64,000 nt of DNA from Rhyacichthys aspro (lineage: Eukaryota > Chordata > Actinopteri > Gobiiformes > Rhyacichthyidae), in contig CM072168.1 of assembly GCA_036850595.1 (NCBI GenBank), forward strand, positions 14,127,982-14,191,981, given 5' to 3'. The notes under the pieces were generated by a model that was not told where the DNA came from, did no database searches, and saw nothing but the letters and a program-made list of their open reading frames with translations. Positions within the stretch are counted from its first letter, which is position 1. Every line of letters starts with the position of its first letter. Shown one piece after another: positions 1-11,945 of the stretch. A program made the position numbers and the translations under genes.

Positions 1-39
1 ATTTAAACTGAGAATCTGTAAATGCTTGCGTGGATGTAG

Positions 40-670
40 GTCTGGTTCAACCCTGAGGGCCACCATACCATGCCGGCATACTTGAGCAGTCTCAACAACT
101 TCATCCTACGCTCCAATCTTCCCGCGGACAAAGATCCAAGTGAATATGGTAAGTATACAAACAAACAAACCAAAAAGCTATCATCAACATGTCAGATGAA
201 GAAATCCTGAAACTTTCTTTTTTCCAAAACTAAGACAAGGCACAATTTCATAATTTGTATTTTTTTCATTTGCATGTTTCTCCAATGGTCAGAATCAGCT
301 TAAAAGAAATAATATTGTATTGGGTACACTGTCCATTGATACAAATGACAATGTCTTATTGAATAATCATTCAGTAAATGTAAGGGCTTGGCATGATTAA
401 AATGATGCAAACTGATACAGGTGTTTGGGGAGCATTTGTTGACTGAATCTAAACAGAGCTGTAAACAGGGTGTTTACTCATGGTTCATTTCACTGCATTA
501 AAGCCAGGGGGTGCTGTCTGTCCTTAGAGTCACATCACTATGCATGAGGAATACTGATGAATGCTATTCTCAGGAGAGCTTTGCTAAAGAGAATCAGGCT
601 GGCCCACGTTTTTCTGTACTGTTTCAGCTCTGTGTATCACCCTGACCATCTGCCTGCAGGCATTAGTACA

Positions 671-707
<37 letters not shown>

Positions 708-3700
708 TCACACAATGAAATGCTAACTAAACATACAGCCTATGCAAGAGGCACATTCACATTCCTCAGAGGATAACAAGTGCTCCAGGGTGGGGTGTAA
801 TAATTTAAATGTTAAACCCAAACCCACCGTAGGGACTTAAAGAGGGAGGGCTGAGGGTCCAGGGAGATTATGTTTTTGTGGCCATGGTTTATCTCAAATG
901 TTACACTGTACTCCCCACGTTCGATAGTGTAGTACTCACCCCGGGACCGGAAGGCTCTCATGGGACTGTTTTCCTTTCATTTGCACTCTCTCTACACAAG
1001 TTGCATTACCTATCCCCTGCTACAGACATACCATCATACTCATGCAGTCCTGTTTTATTAAAAATCTGCCTCCCACATCCAACACAGGGGATCTAAAGTT
1101 ACTCCAATGTTTAATTAGCCACCATTTTAAAAAGCTAAAATTTATGTGAAAGAAAGAAAACTTCACTAACCTGGAAGAACTAAAACCGAAATCGTAGGCA
1201 AAGGAAAATACAATTCTTTGTAGTAATTCTTTTGAGTTGGATGTTCAGAAATCAAATCATTAGTGAGTGTGTGTCATTGATTAAACTTACAATGCTGTGA
1301 ACCATCATTTTCACTGAGGTAAAAGGCATTGAGATTCCAGTCTGCTTCAGAGCTAGCAAGCCTTGGGTGATCTCACACTGCGAGCAGAAGCATGCAGGGG
1401 AGCAGTTCTTGTCTCTGAGCATCTCGAAGACTCTGTATGTGAGGAGAAAATGATAAAAGAAAATTCAATTTCCTTTGTGTGCACTGGCAAATGAAATCAT
1501 CTTGTACTTTATTTTTCAATTGACCGTGTCCCAGGCTAAAAGAGCATCATAGCTCATTTGGTTTCTGTGTTGAAAAATTGCCTGTTTCCTTTTTTTCTTG
1601 CTAACAAAACACTGTTTCTTTCTATTACAGCCATTTCAGTTTCCAGTCATCCCTATTTTGGGCGACCAGATGATGAAGATTCAGTGTAAGCACGGCTGAT
1701 CTCTGTGTATTAACAAAAGCAATAACTATCTGTCTGCATTCCAATGAGCAGTTGCAAGTACAAAAAAAACAGCATTTTCTTGGCATTTATGTGTTATAAT
1801 TAACTTAATTTTTCAATTTATGGCTTTAAAGTCAAGAGGATTCAGTGCAGAGAGGTACATAGGTGTTTGCCCATATTTGATTTTCTAAATGGATTTCTCT
1901 GAGCTTGCACTATTGATTAGTCTCCCAATATAATGAGTGTTTACCCTGAAGGTGGCAGAGAGGTGGATTGATTGCACCCCACTTCCTAAATGACTTCATT
2001 TAAAATAGACTTCATGTGGCTTCAGGTGCCCACTTGAAATGAGAGTTTGTGCAGCTTCTATACATATATGTATGTATTTATGTATGCAAATATGTACATG
2101 ATCAAACTTAATTACGCAGTATTTTTAAGAGTGGAGTTATTGTGCTTTTCACAAACACCAGATTTCTTCATCTTGTTGTTTCTCTGCTATAATATATTGC
2201 CTTCTAATACAGAACGACCTCTTTTCTCTGGTGGCATTCTGCTTCCTAGTTGATGTATTGATTTGGTCACTGTTAAATATACAGTATAGCTTGCTTATTA
2301 CTCTAAATGTCCGATTCTCACACTGTGGTAGCCTTACCCATGAGACAATTCCTAAGGGTACAAGCTTGTTTAGTAGATGTCTTTTGTCCTTTGCAGTTAG
2401 TGCTGCTTTATAATACCCACTATGTGCAAATCTTTGCTATTCTTCTCTGCTTTTCTTTTAATTCAGGAAACCAGCATAGTGGCTTAATGTATTTCATGCT
2501 GTGATCCCTTTAAATGACAAAGGTATTTGTTTATGTAAATATTCTACTTGTGATTTGGAGGCCAGGATGCACTGATAAATCAATGTGTTACTCTGTGTCT
2601 GGGGTCCTGTCTGGACTTCAAGCTGTAGAGCCTAGCAGCTGACTACAAGCTTATACACACTGTACAGGAACTGTAGTGTGAATTTATTCTCTCTGTATGA
2701 AGCCATCTGTGTGTACCAACAATTACCTTGTAAGAACCGACACTTGCAACTTTTACGTCCTTGCTATATTATTATTACAGAAATTCTGTTTATTGCAAGC
2801 CACATGAATAGTTCAAATAAGTCAAGTCTCAGCAGGCAATGTGATAGTTTGTTGCAATACTTCAAAACGGACCAATTTTTTCTATTGAGGAATTACATCA
2901 TATTGCCTCATCTTGGATGAATCAGCATGAGAACTTGAAACTGCGTTAAACAACAGCAAAACATAGACACAAAGACAATAACATAGCTAATGGTTACAGC
3001 GTAAAAACACAACATAAACATCTCCATGTTGGATCTGGTTGTTGAAAGGGAAAGGAGCCTTCGTTTCTTGTTTCCAGTTATTTCTACTACACACGATCCA
3101 ATGTATCTTTTTTTCTGACAGTGTCCAAGGAATGCTCCAGATCCTTGTAGCCATGTGTGTGCTGGCAGGCTATTCAATCACTACATCTAGTTTTGCCATC
3201 TATGAAGTCAATGAACACCACAGCGGCTCCAAGAGGCTCCAGCTCATTGCTGGAGTCAGTGAACCTTTCTACTGGGCTGTGAACTTCTTTTATGACATGG
3301 TAATGTCTTCCACTACCTAATTCAGTTTCAGAACTGGTACAAAACTGTATCTAAGAGCCATATGAATATGAAAAAATATATTTCTTTCTGTTCTGTATTT
3401 GCCCTAGGTCATTTATCTGATTCCTGTGGCTTTGACGGTTGGTGTGATTGCAGCATTTCAGATACCAGCCTTTACAGAACGACAAAATTTGGGGGCCGTT
3501 ACACTGCTTCTGGTTCTTTTCGGGTGAGTACCCTTTATGGGTTTATGTTAACTGACATAGCCTTTTATAAAGGTAACACAAGAAAACATATGAACATAAC
3601 CAACACTATTTTCCTCTGGATCACTTTCACAACTTATAGCTACAACTACAACTTAGCTAAAATTGTGGTTACAGTGTTTGCTAGTGCATGCCCTATTCTG

Positions 3701-5105
3701 AGGCCTAGATTTTAGCAAGCCAAGTCAGCATTCTGCTTCTCATTTATCAGACAGATGTCTCTTTCCCAAGCAATGAATAATCACAGTGCTCCATCTGTCA
3801 GTGAGCACCCACCTGGTCTGGTCTGCAGGCTTCTTACTTCTGTCTCTTGTCATAGCTTGGCACCCACAGTGTGCCTACCAAGCACCTTTTTTGGGCTTGC
3901 CACCCAGATGCTTTGTCTTTGTCTAGCTCTGTTTGTGTTTGTGGCCGTCTGTTTCTTTCAGCCCTCCTATCTTCTCTTTTAACTCTCTCCCCCTTTGTCT
4001 CTTCCTTTCTGTCTGCCTGACCCAGGCACCCCAATCAAGTGAACAAGTCGATTATGTGAAAGAAAAGACAAAAAAAAAAAGAAAAGGAAAAGATGTTCTG
4101 CTACCAAGGGAATAGAAGCAGAAGTAATTTATCTTCATCTCTTTTGGTGCCTTGACTGAATGTTTACCCTCTGCATAGTGGTCTTTTTCAGCATTTTCCA
4201 TTTTTTGGTAGTGTTTGGTGACTGTTTTAATAGGCTCATTTTCTCTGTGTAGGTTATACACATAAAAAAATAAACTGACTTTTTTTTAAACAGGGCCGTA
4301 TAATTTTTACAAGGTGTGTTTTTGTTTCCTGTTATTTTTGTTCTCTCAGAAATGCAACACAGTAAATCATAGTGGGGCTGTTTAAAGGAGCACAGGCAAG
4401 TGTTATTTTTTTCTCCATTTTCTTTAATTTAACTTGACCCTCTCTCTTATAGGTTTGCAACCTTTCCCTGGATGTACCTATTATCCAGTGTATTTAAGGA
4501 TGGAGAGATGGCTTTCATTACCTATGTGTGCATCAACCTCTTCATTTGTGTGAACACCATCATTCCCACCTCAGTCCTCTATTTTATGGGCCAGATCACA
4601 CAACGGAACGCAGAGGTCAGAGAAATTGCTTTTATATTTATAATTTTAATTATAATATAATTATAAGCTTGTTCTTTCTCACTGAGAGTGGAGTAATATG
4701 AGAAGACATACATACCCCATCTATCTAATGACATATCTCATAACAGGGAAATTAAAAATCCAGTTAAAACAGGATGATTTGTTTTTTTAATCTTAACTTC
4801 TTTTATTCTTTTCTTTCTCATGGGATGCCGTTTTGTTTTTCCCTCCCAAAGGCTCTTCAACTAATCTTTGACAGACTGAGCTACGCCTTCCTCATCTTCC
4901 CCCAGTTCAACTTTGGCAATGGGCTTTTGGAGTTAGCAAGAATGAATATTGAGGTGCAGATCCTAAGTGGCTATGGTATTGATGCCTACAAGAACCCCTT
5001 TTCTACTGATGCCCTGGGCTGGATGTTCATCTCCTCCTTCATCCAAGGAGTAGTCTTCTTCTCCTTACGCCTCTTGTTAAACAAGTTCATTATTCGCAAA
5101 TTCAG
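40..5105 (+). CDS. abca12: abca12 exons encoding transmembrane domain 2
   Basis: Six exons encode the end of the large extracellular loop and the membrane part of the second half-transporter. The first exon reads VWFNPEGHHTMPAYLSSLNN, the conserved loop end before the membrane helices. It starts right after an in-frame TAG that forms part of the splice acceptor. Exon 3122-3299 gives a hydrophobic helix (LQILVAMCVLAGYSITTSSF) followed by the cytosolic KRLQLIAGVSEPFYWAVNF segment typical of ABCA proteins. Exons 3408-3523 and 4453-4615 supply further helices (LIPVALTVGVIAAF; INLFICVNTIIPTSVLYFMG). Exon 4852-5105 ends with the last helix (SFIQGVVFFSLRLLLNKF) and a basic cytosolic stretch. Introns between them are 86 to about 1480 bp and contain nothing else I recognise apart from a CA microsatellite. 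Confidence 0.9.
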
Positions 5106-8100
5106 GTCAGTTTAACCCAAGATGCCATTAATAGTTCTTACCTATTGTTTCTTATCCAAACATTGCAGTGTTATATCACCTGATATAATAATTTAAAAAT
5201 GCTATTATCTTTACAGACGCCTCATTCTAAGAAGAAGGACAGTACCTCCATTAGTTTGTGAAGATGAGGACGAGGATGTGGCAGCTGAGCATCTTCGGGT
5301 GTCCAGTGGAGCAGCTAGCTCAGATGTGCTGCAAGTGAACCAGCTAACCAAGGTCTATCAGCACCTCAAGAAAAAGGTCCATGCTGTCAAAAGGCTGTCT
5401 CTGGGTGTTCCTGCAGGAGAAGTAAGGCCAAAATACTGGAGTTTGACTAAATAAACTGTATTTATTCCTCTCATCAATTTCTGGCACTTAATAGATTTAC
5501 CAAAAACTGAGAAGTAGAATATTAATATAAGTTTCAAAACAATTATAAGTTATTGACAACTCTATTTTTACAGTGCTTTGGTCTGCTGGGTGTCAACGGA
5601 GCAGGAAAAACTACCACCTTTAAGATGCTAACTGGAGATGTCAGCCCCACTGATGGCACAGCACAGATCAGAGACAGGGATGGGTAAAGTCTATATTCAT
5701 GTGTTTTTGTATTTTATATCTGCACTTTAATTCTGGATATTTATTCAGTACTGTAGATGCCTTATTTGCTCTTGCATTTTAAGTAATTTTAATTTATCAA
5801 CACAAACACAACAAGAAGGTTCATGCCTTCCATTTATAGTACAGTGAATTAAGTCCTTGTGGACCTTATTTAAATGAATAAGCTGTGACTGATATTGTCA
5901 CCTCTTTAAAAGGCCCAAAGGACGACTTTCTATGTTCATCATCCATGTACTACATGTTCAGTGCAATCTTAAGAAAACCTTTGTCTTTCCCCAGACGCCT
6001 GGTGGACATAATGGAGTGTCGTAACCAAGGAATCAACATCGGTTATTGTCCTCAAGTGGATGCCCTGGATGATCTGCTCACTGGAGAAGAGCACTTGTAC
6101 TTTTATGCTCGTCTTCATGGTATCTCAAAAAGAGAGATACCTGGGGTAAGGAAAAGCATCAGACTCTGTTCCGTGTTTCAAAACTCTGAGTAGTGACAGC
6201 ACCATCTACTAAATGACACCAGATCAGATAGAAATTCAAAAGTGCACTTTCACAGCAGGACTAGTGACTGCTAATGCTCCTGCTACTAGTGAAACAGGGA
6301 GTGTGAAGTGTTGAATGATGTGAACTGAAAGCTGTAAACTGTCTCAAAATATAAAAGCCTCTCTTGTCAACTAGTACACTCCAAACTTCAGAATTAAGCT
6401 GATGCTGTGCATTTCAGCGTAGATAGATTTACATTTAAATGATTTGTTGTTGATGAGAGGATCTCATTTGACATGTCACTCCAGCCCCATTCATCCCATT
6501 TATCATTCTGAGAACTAATCAATCTTGCTTCTTTCGTGATTACTGAGTATGCCTTTCTTTGTGCTTCTGGCATCAGTGAAAAAAATCTGCACCAATTTTA
6601 TAGTGCTTTATAGATTACAATACAGTTGCTCCAAAGTTACTTGTTTACTGAACAAAAATGGTTGTAAGAAAATTCATACATGAATACAGACATGCACATA
6701 ATTTAATCCATGGGTCTAATCTTTATCACTGCTGTAGCAATAGCTTCATGTCTCAAGTTACAGCAAAGACAACAATGGTTATAATGGCTACCACATCTGT
6801 GTCAGGCTGATTCACAAAGATGGCATTATATATAGAGTCCCTCTTATGTTGTCTCACACTGACAGTTCCCTAGCTACAGATAATGAGACAAGCCTTAATG
6901 GGGTCATTTCACATTGACATGGTTTTGTCAGGTTTAATGAGGTGTTGCATCAAAGGTGATAGAACTGGCTTTTATAACAGAATATAAAAAAACTGTGTAT
7001 TTTGATCCTGTCCTGTCAATAATATGTTCTATTGCCCATTCTAATAATTTAAATTTACTAAAGATGCTGAAACACAGCATTTTTGAGTTGTGATTTGCAA
7101 CAACCAGCATTAGTAAGCCAAATCAACAATGTAATATTGATGTCAGCGACCTCTTACATCAAGTAAGTAGAGAATCCAAGGCAATAAAGCAATCTATTGA
7201 ATTGGCAAGGTCCATTGATTTGGGTTCTACACTTGCCAACTGATGAGAAAATGACTTTACCATTGGGAAATCACCTCAAGCTACTTGGAAATATAGTAGT
7301 ATATACACTACACTATACAATGTGATTAACAATATTGCCTGGAATGTTCAATGGTTTTAGTAAAATATTTATAAACTCCAGTACTCTCATTGCTGCTGAG
7401 GGGTTTATATTATGTTTTTATTTACATACAATTCTCTACAGACAGATTAGAAGAGAATAAAATATAAGAACTAAATGTTTTAAAAAGGTTCGTGCAAGAG
7501 AACCAGTAAAAGTGGAAACTGATATTTCTAAAACGAATTTGTCTTAGAACAAGATGTGCCCTGTTATGTGCATAAATCCCTCTGTTCTGGGATCATGCAC
7601 ACTTGGTTAGATTTGATTACAATGATGTGTTTTTTCAGAGCCAATACAATATTTAAACATACAATCTCAGATTACACAGTGGAATTGAGAGATTCCTTGG
7701 TCTTCTTCTGCAGATATTTCCCTAAGAATGTCTTATTAGAGAGTCTCTTTTTTACTTTGAATGTAATAATACTACTGCAAAAAATCTTGCAGCTACAGTC
7801 TCATAGTGTTTGTGTTTTGTTTGTATGTTTTTGTTTGTAGGTGGTAAACTATCTACTGAGGAGACTGGAACTGGACTACTATCGAAATACTATCACTGAT
7901 GGTTACAGCTGTGGCACTCGTAGGAAGCTTTCTACTGCTCTGGCTCTCATTGGTCACCCACAAATTCTGCTTCTGGTATGGATACACTCACATCCACACA
8001 ATACCTTCCACATTGTGTACTGAAGAAGGTTTTGATTGTCAGGACTTAACATACATTTAATTCATCATTTTGCTACTTACTCAACAGTGGCCTTCTTTTT

Positions 8101-9903
8101 AGTATTTATGTTTTTACATTGCATCTCTATTGCTAGGTCCCATCCTCTCACAGTTTTTTGCATCTTCTTTTTTGGTGTGCTTGCCTTTATTTCCACATAC
8201 TTGCTCTTCATTGCTTTGTCTGTAATGCTGGGCTTTATACCTCAATCTCTTATTTTGCATTGTGCTGCAAATTTACTGTCTAAGGTTGAAACACCCACAT
8301 ATTCTTTTCTCATTCATCCTCTCTCCTCAGGATGAGCCAAGCTCTGGCATGGACCCACATACAAAACGCCACCTGTGGAAAATCATCTCTCAAGAAGTAA
8401 AGGGAAAATGTGCTGTAGTTCTCACATCTCACAGGTTAGGGGACAAGCTACAGTGCAGTTATCCTGATGACCAGCCAGTTTGGTTTATTAAAACATTTTT
8501 AAGACAGTGTTCAGTCAGTCTTCACAGTTTCTTTTGTTCAATTAAATGGTGTGACCTTAAATCTCTCTCCTTTTCTTCTTGTCTCAGCATGGAAGAGTGT
8601 GAGGCCTTGTGTGGTCGTCTTGCCATCATGGTGAAAGGTCAGTTCCGATGCCTGGGCTCCCTGCAGCACATTAAGAACAGGTTCGTAACCTCTACTCATC
8701 CTTTAATCCAACCGTTACTGCCTCTGTCCCCCTGGACCAGCAACCCTCAATTCTTCCCAACTCTGGTCCTTTGTGCAACTCAGTGCTTTATTTTACTTCT
8801 AAGAACTGTGTAACTTGCAACATCCCCTTTTAGACTGCGCTTTGTTCATAAAATTTGTTTTCCACAGGTTCGGCAGTGGGTTCACTGTAAAGATGTACCT
8901 GGCCAAAGCCTCTTCTGATGCAGAAGCAATCACTAGCTTCATGCAGAGCCAATTCCCTAGTACCTACCTCAAGGTCAGATTTGCCAACTATTCAGTGTAG
9001 TTTTGAATATTTGGTATTGAAAAAAAAAGACTAGAATAGAAGAATTGTTGCAGTTTGGTGAAAATACTATCCATGCACTTACAATGATGACTTATGACTA
9101 TGAGTAGCAATTGTAATCAGCTCTTTCTTAATGAAAAAAAGTCTCTCTCACACACACACACACACACAAAATCTTTGTCAATCACTAGGATATTTATTAG
9201 GATTGATATTAAAAAGGTACATAAACTTAACCTAATAAAACAACCATGCAATTGTTGTGCTATCTTTTACAATAAATAGGAGCAGCACTCAAATATGGTG
9301 GAGTACCATGTACCACTTGCACCTGGTGGAGTGGCAGACATCTTTGGTCAGCTTGAGTCTAACAAAAACTATCTGGAGATCCAACACTTCTCTGTGAGCC
9401 AGACAACTCTAGATGAGGTGAGTAGAAAGATGGGCATAAACAGTAAGGTCAATGGAGCAGTATTGTGCAATTTTGTACGGTATTGGTTGCTGAGAGAAAA
9501 ACAGGGACAACAGATGAGACAAGACAAGGGGAAGCAGGGACAGAAAAAAGCTTTGTGGAAGTAAAAAACAGGGTTGAAAAAAGTTTAAAGGAGACAGAGA
9601 GAAGCTGACAGGGGATATGCCTGAGGGAGAATAAATTGAATATGAGTTAAGAGAGAATCCATGAGCTTTACATGCACCACTCAGCCCCTCTGGCACATCT
9701 AAGAATGGGACTTACCATAACTAGATTGCCTAGGGGGGTGTCAGATGGAGCAACTGACTAATTAAAAATAGTACAGAACTAAACTGGGCACTGATTGTTT
9801 ACAGGTCTTCATCAACTTTGCCATGGAGAAATTTGGGACGGAAACCATACCACTTGATGATGAAGATGATGATGTCAGCTCCATGAAGGATGTAGAAGCG
9901 TAG
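40..9903 (+). CDS. abca12: ABCA12-like lipid ABC transporter, 3' part (last 15 coding exons)
   Basis: This is the C-terminal part of an ABCA-subfamily full transporter, a membrane ATPase that moves lipids. In mammals ABCA12 loads glucosylceramides into keratinocyte lamellar granules; the role in fish is not visible here. Coding exons by GT/AG boundaries and phase: 40-148, 1631-1685, 3122-3299, 3408-3523, 4453-4615, 4852-5105, 5217-5421, 5574-5683, 5995-6145, 7841-7975, 8331-8434, 8588-8680, 8868-8973, 9280-9417, 9805-9903. They sum to 2016 nt, an open frame of 671 residues plus TAG. The window opens inside the gene, so the N-terminal half is missing. Assignment to ABCA12 rather than ABCA1/4/7 rests on the NBD2 wording (SCGTRRKLS, DEPSSGMDP, MVEYHVPLAPGGVADIF), which matches my memory of human ABCA12, and on bard1 as neighbour. 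No internal stop or frameshift was found. Confidence 0.93.
674..704. repeat. (CA)n microsatellite in abca12 intron
   Basis: About 15 uninterrupted AC dinucleotides, followed by short CACA interruptions. Probably length-polymorphic. Confidence 0.95.
5217..8680 (+). CDS. abca12: abca12 exons encoding nucleotide-binding domain 2
   Basis: These exons encode the second ATPase domain. An acidic linker (CEDEDEDVAAEHLRV) precedes it. Walker A is GVNGAGKTT (about 5589-5615). The Q-loop is GYCPQVDALDDLLTG, in exon 5995-6145. The signature motif is SCGTRRKLS (7907-7933), in place of the usual SGG(N/Q). Walker B and D-loop are LLLDEPSSGMDP, split across the junction 7975/8331. The H-loop is LTSHSMEECEALC, split across 8434/8588. 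All residues needed for ATP binding and hydrolysis are therefore present, apart from the unusual cysteine in the signature. The 1.7-kb intron 6146-7840 is the largest in this part of the gene, and I recognise nothing in it. Confidence 0.92.
8868..9903 (+). CDS. abca12: abca12 C-terminal regulatory domain and stop
   Basis: Three exons (8868-8973, 9280-9417, 9805-9903) encode the region after NBD2. They read FGSGFTVKMYLAKASSD, then EYHVPLAPGGVADIF, then SVSQTTLDEVFINFAMEKFG, which includes the VFINFA motif conserved at the end of ABCA proteins. The last residues form an acidic tail (PLDDEDDDVSSMKDVEA) before TAG at 9901-9903. Phases join cleanly (0 and 0). Intron 8974-9279 contains a short CA repeat. 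Confidence 0.92.
9149..9168. repeat. Short (CA)n tract in abca12 intron
   Basis: About ten CA repeats between exons 8868-8973 and 9280-9417. Confidence 0.85.
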
Positions 9904-10330
9904 AGTTTAGAGTCCTGCCATCAAACCTTTCCAACTTTTAAGGACATAATAATTAAATATACCCTATATGGTCCTTAAAGTAACAAAAGATGTATAAAAT
10001 GATACTGCCAATATTAAAATAATACAAAATGATCTGACATTTTACGTTTAATGCATTGCACATATGTTTACTTGAGGTCTTTTTATGAAGGATAAATTAA
10101 TTTATCTGTGTAAGGGGATTGTTTATGATCAATGGCAATGATACAATGGTAATTTATTTTGGCATTTCAAAAAATAATGCACATATATGTCATTTATGTC
10201 TTAACCTTTTGCTCTATTTCTCTAAATCTACTTTTTTAAACTTAATGAACTAATTTTCTCTTAATTCACCTGGTTGCTCAATGTATGCAAACCTATTTTT
10301 ATAATCCCAATAAAGCTATATATTCCAAGT
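9904..10330 (+). terminator. abca12: abca12 3' UTR and poly(A) signal
   Basis: AT-rich sequence follows the TAG stop. A canonical AATAAA lies at 10309-10314, so cleavage is expected about 10-25 bases later. The 3' UTR would be about 430 nt. No other feature is seen. Confidence 0.7.
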
Positions 10331-10764
10331 GCAACTATTGTGCATTTTTATGTGTCTCTCCACACTCTAGTCTGGACCATATACAATCTATGTTCTGACA
10401 TTTTTAAATTGACATATTACCAGTTAGTCCAGGCAAAGTAAACAAAAAAGCATGGGGCATAAGTTTTGTGTGGTTCTGCAGTGTTTTATTTTGAAAAGGA
10501 TGGACTATGTAGTCAATACAATATCACATCTTTTTGCAAAACTAAATAAAGTTTTGCAAAAGTCAAATAACGTATTGAGAAACAAAAATGCAAGCAAAAA
10601 AATAAAGGATTGCATACAAAATGCTTAATGTATTGAAAAAAGAAAAAATGCAACTTTTCCTTTGCAGTAGCCATTAATTCATATGCACCACTCCACTTAT
10701 CCTGGGTCTCTGTTTGCTGTGTTTAGTGACACTCATTTTCCTTTGCGCTGCAATTTTTTTTGCT
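10331..10764. other. Short abca12-bard1 intergenic spacer
   Basis: AT-rich spacer between the abca12 poly(A) site and the bard1 promoter. It contains several ATAAA-like runs but no gene, open frame or repeat that I recognise. Confidence 0.6.
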
Positions 10765-11123
10765 GGGGGGGGGGGGTCACGTGATCACCTACATACGTCA
10801 TCAGCTTGCGTCCCAGCCTGGAAGAAGTGGCACTTTCTAACATAGATTTTCATTTTAGAAGTAAGTATAAATTTGATATTCATAATCGAAAATGTATTTA
10901 AATAGTGCTTTCATCCTGTTCCGTAAAACCATCCATGGTACTGACCCAAATTGGGGAAAGACAGACTCCATAATGGACTTCTTGTCTCCATGGTGACGTG
11001 CGAGGACACTTCCGCAAATATTAGGCGGGAAGTGTTGAGGAAGCGTGTGGACGTGTTTCAAAAGCTCATGTGCAAAATAAACCAAAGTCATCTAACTTAT
11101 CAAGACACAGATATATTTTGACA
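10765..11123 (+). promoter_or_regulatory. bard1: bard1 promoter / 5' UTR region
   Basis: This lies directly upstream of the bard1 start codon. Visible sites are a run of 12 G (10765-10776), a palindromic E-box TCACGTGA (10777-10784), a CRE-like TGACGTG (10994-11000), an ETS-like CTTCCG near 11010, and an E2F-like GGCGGGAA (11024-11031). No clear TATA box is placed near a start. An E2F-type site fits a DNA-repair gene expressed in S phase, but that is inference from short motifs. The transcription start is not determined. Confidence 0.5.
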
Positions 11124-11945
11124 ATGGATGGAGACGCTGTCTTGCAAACAAAGTCTTGGACAAAGACCAAAGAAGCGGTTGCAAACTTTCGAAGACTTCT
11201 CCTGTGCTCCAAATGGTACATTCAGCGATCTTTTGTCATAGAACAGACTGACATTTGAAAGCCTTTACTTATTTTCTTGCACGGTAGCTAATGGATATAA
11301 CGGAACTTTAGTGCTTGGTTTGATGCCAGTTCTTTACTTACTTAGGCTACTTGCTGATGAGTTATGTTTGTAGTGTGCTCTAGGATGTGTCTATGGGGTG
11401 GTGTTTTTTAACATCATTCTTTTGTGTTTCTAGCTTGAATTTAATGCAGGAACCAGTTTGCCTCGGGATGTGTGAACATATGTTGTGCAGGTAGGCTACT
11501 GTATGCTCCCTCAGAGCAGACATTTTTATTTACCAGACGAACATAGATGTTGCTAAATATTTTTGCAATGAACACACACAGACTTTTGTCATTCACTGCT
11601 TAATGAACAAATATTTGATGTTTGTAAGCAAAAGAATACAGAAGTACAAGACTATGATTATTCAATAATATCATACATTTGCTCTAGACCTTGCTTTTTT
11701 CATGAGTAAATGTGTAAAGGTAAAGTCAATAGACTTTGTTTTTTCTTTTTGTTTTTACCAACCTGTCAAGTTGACATTTATGTGTGTATTGTTTAGGTCC
11801 TGTGCTGGCCCCAGAGTTGGAGACGGATGTGTGGTGTGTCACAGTCCAGCTTGGGTGAAGGACATTCAAATCAACAGGCAGCTAAGCAGCATCATAGAGC
11901 TGTTCGGTGGTTTGGAGAGACTTTTAAACCCTATATCAGAAGAAG
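11124..11945 (+). CDS. bard1: bard1 exons 1-3, RING domain
   Basis: These exons encode the N-terminal RING. The eight zinc ligands are C28, C31, C44, H46, C49, C52, C61 and C64. Their spacing (3, 13, 2, 3, 3, 9, 3) is the same as in human BARD1 (C50 to C86). Flanking helices are present: AVANFRRLLLCSKC before the RING, and WVKDIQINRQLSSIIELFGG after it, which in human forms the BRCA1-binding helix pair. Exons 11124-11215, 11434-11490 and 11797-11945 join in phases 2, 2 and 1. Confidence 0.93.
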
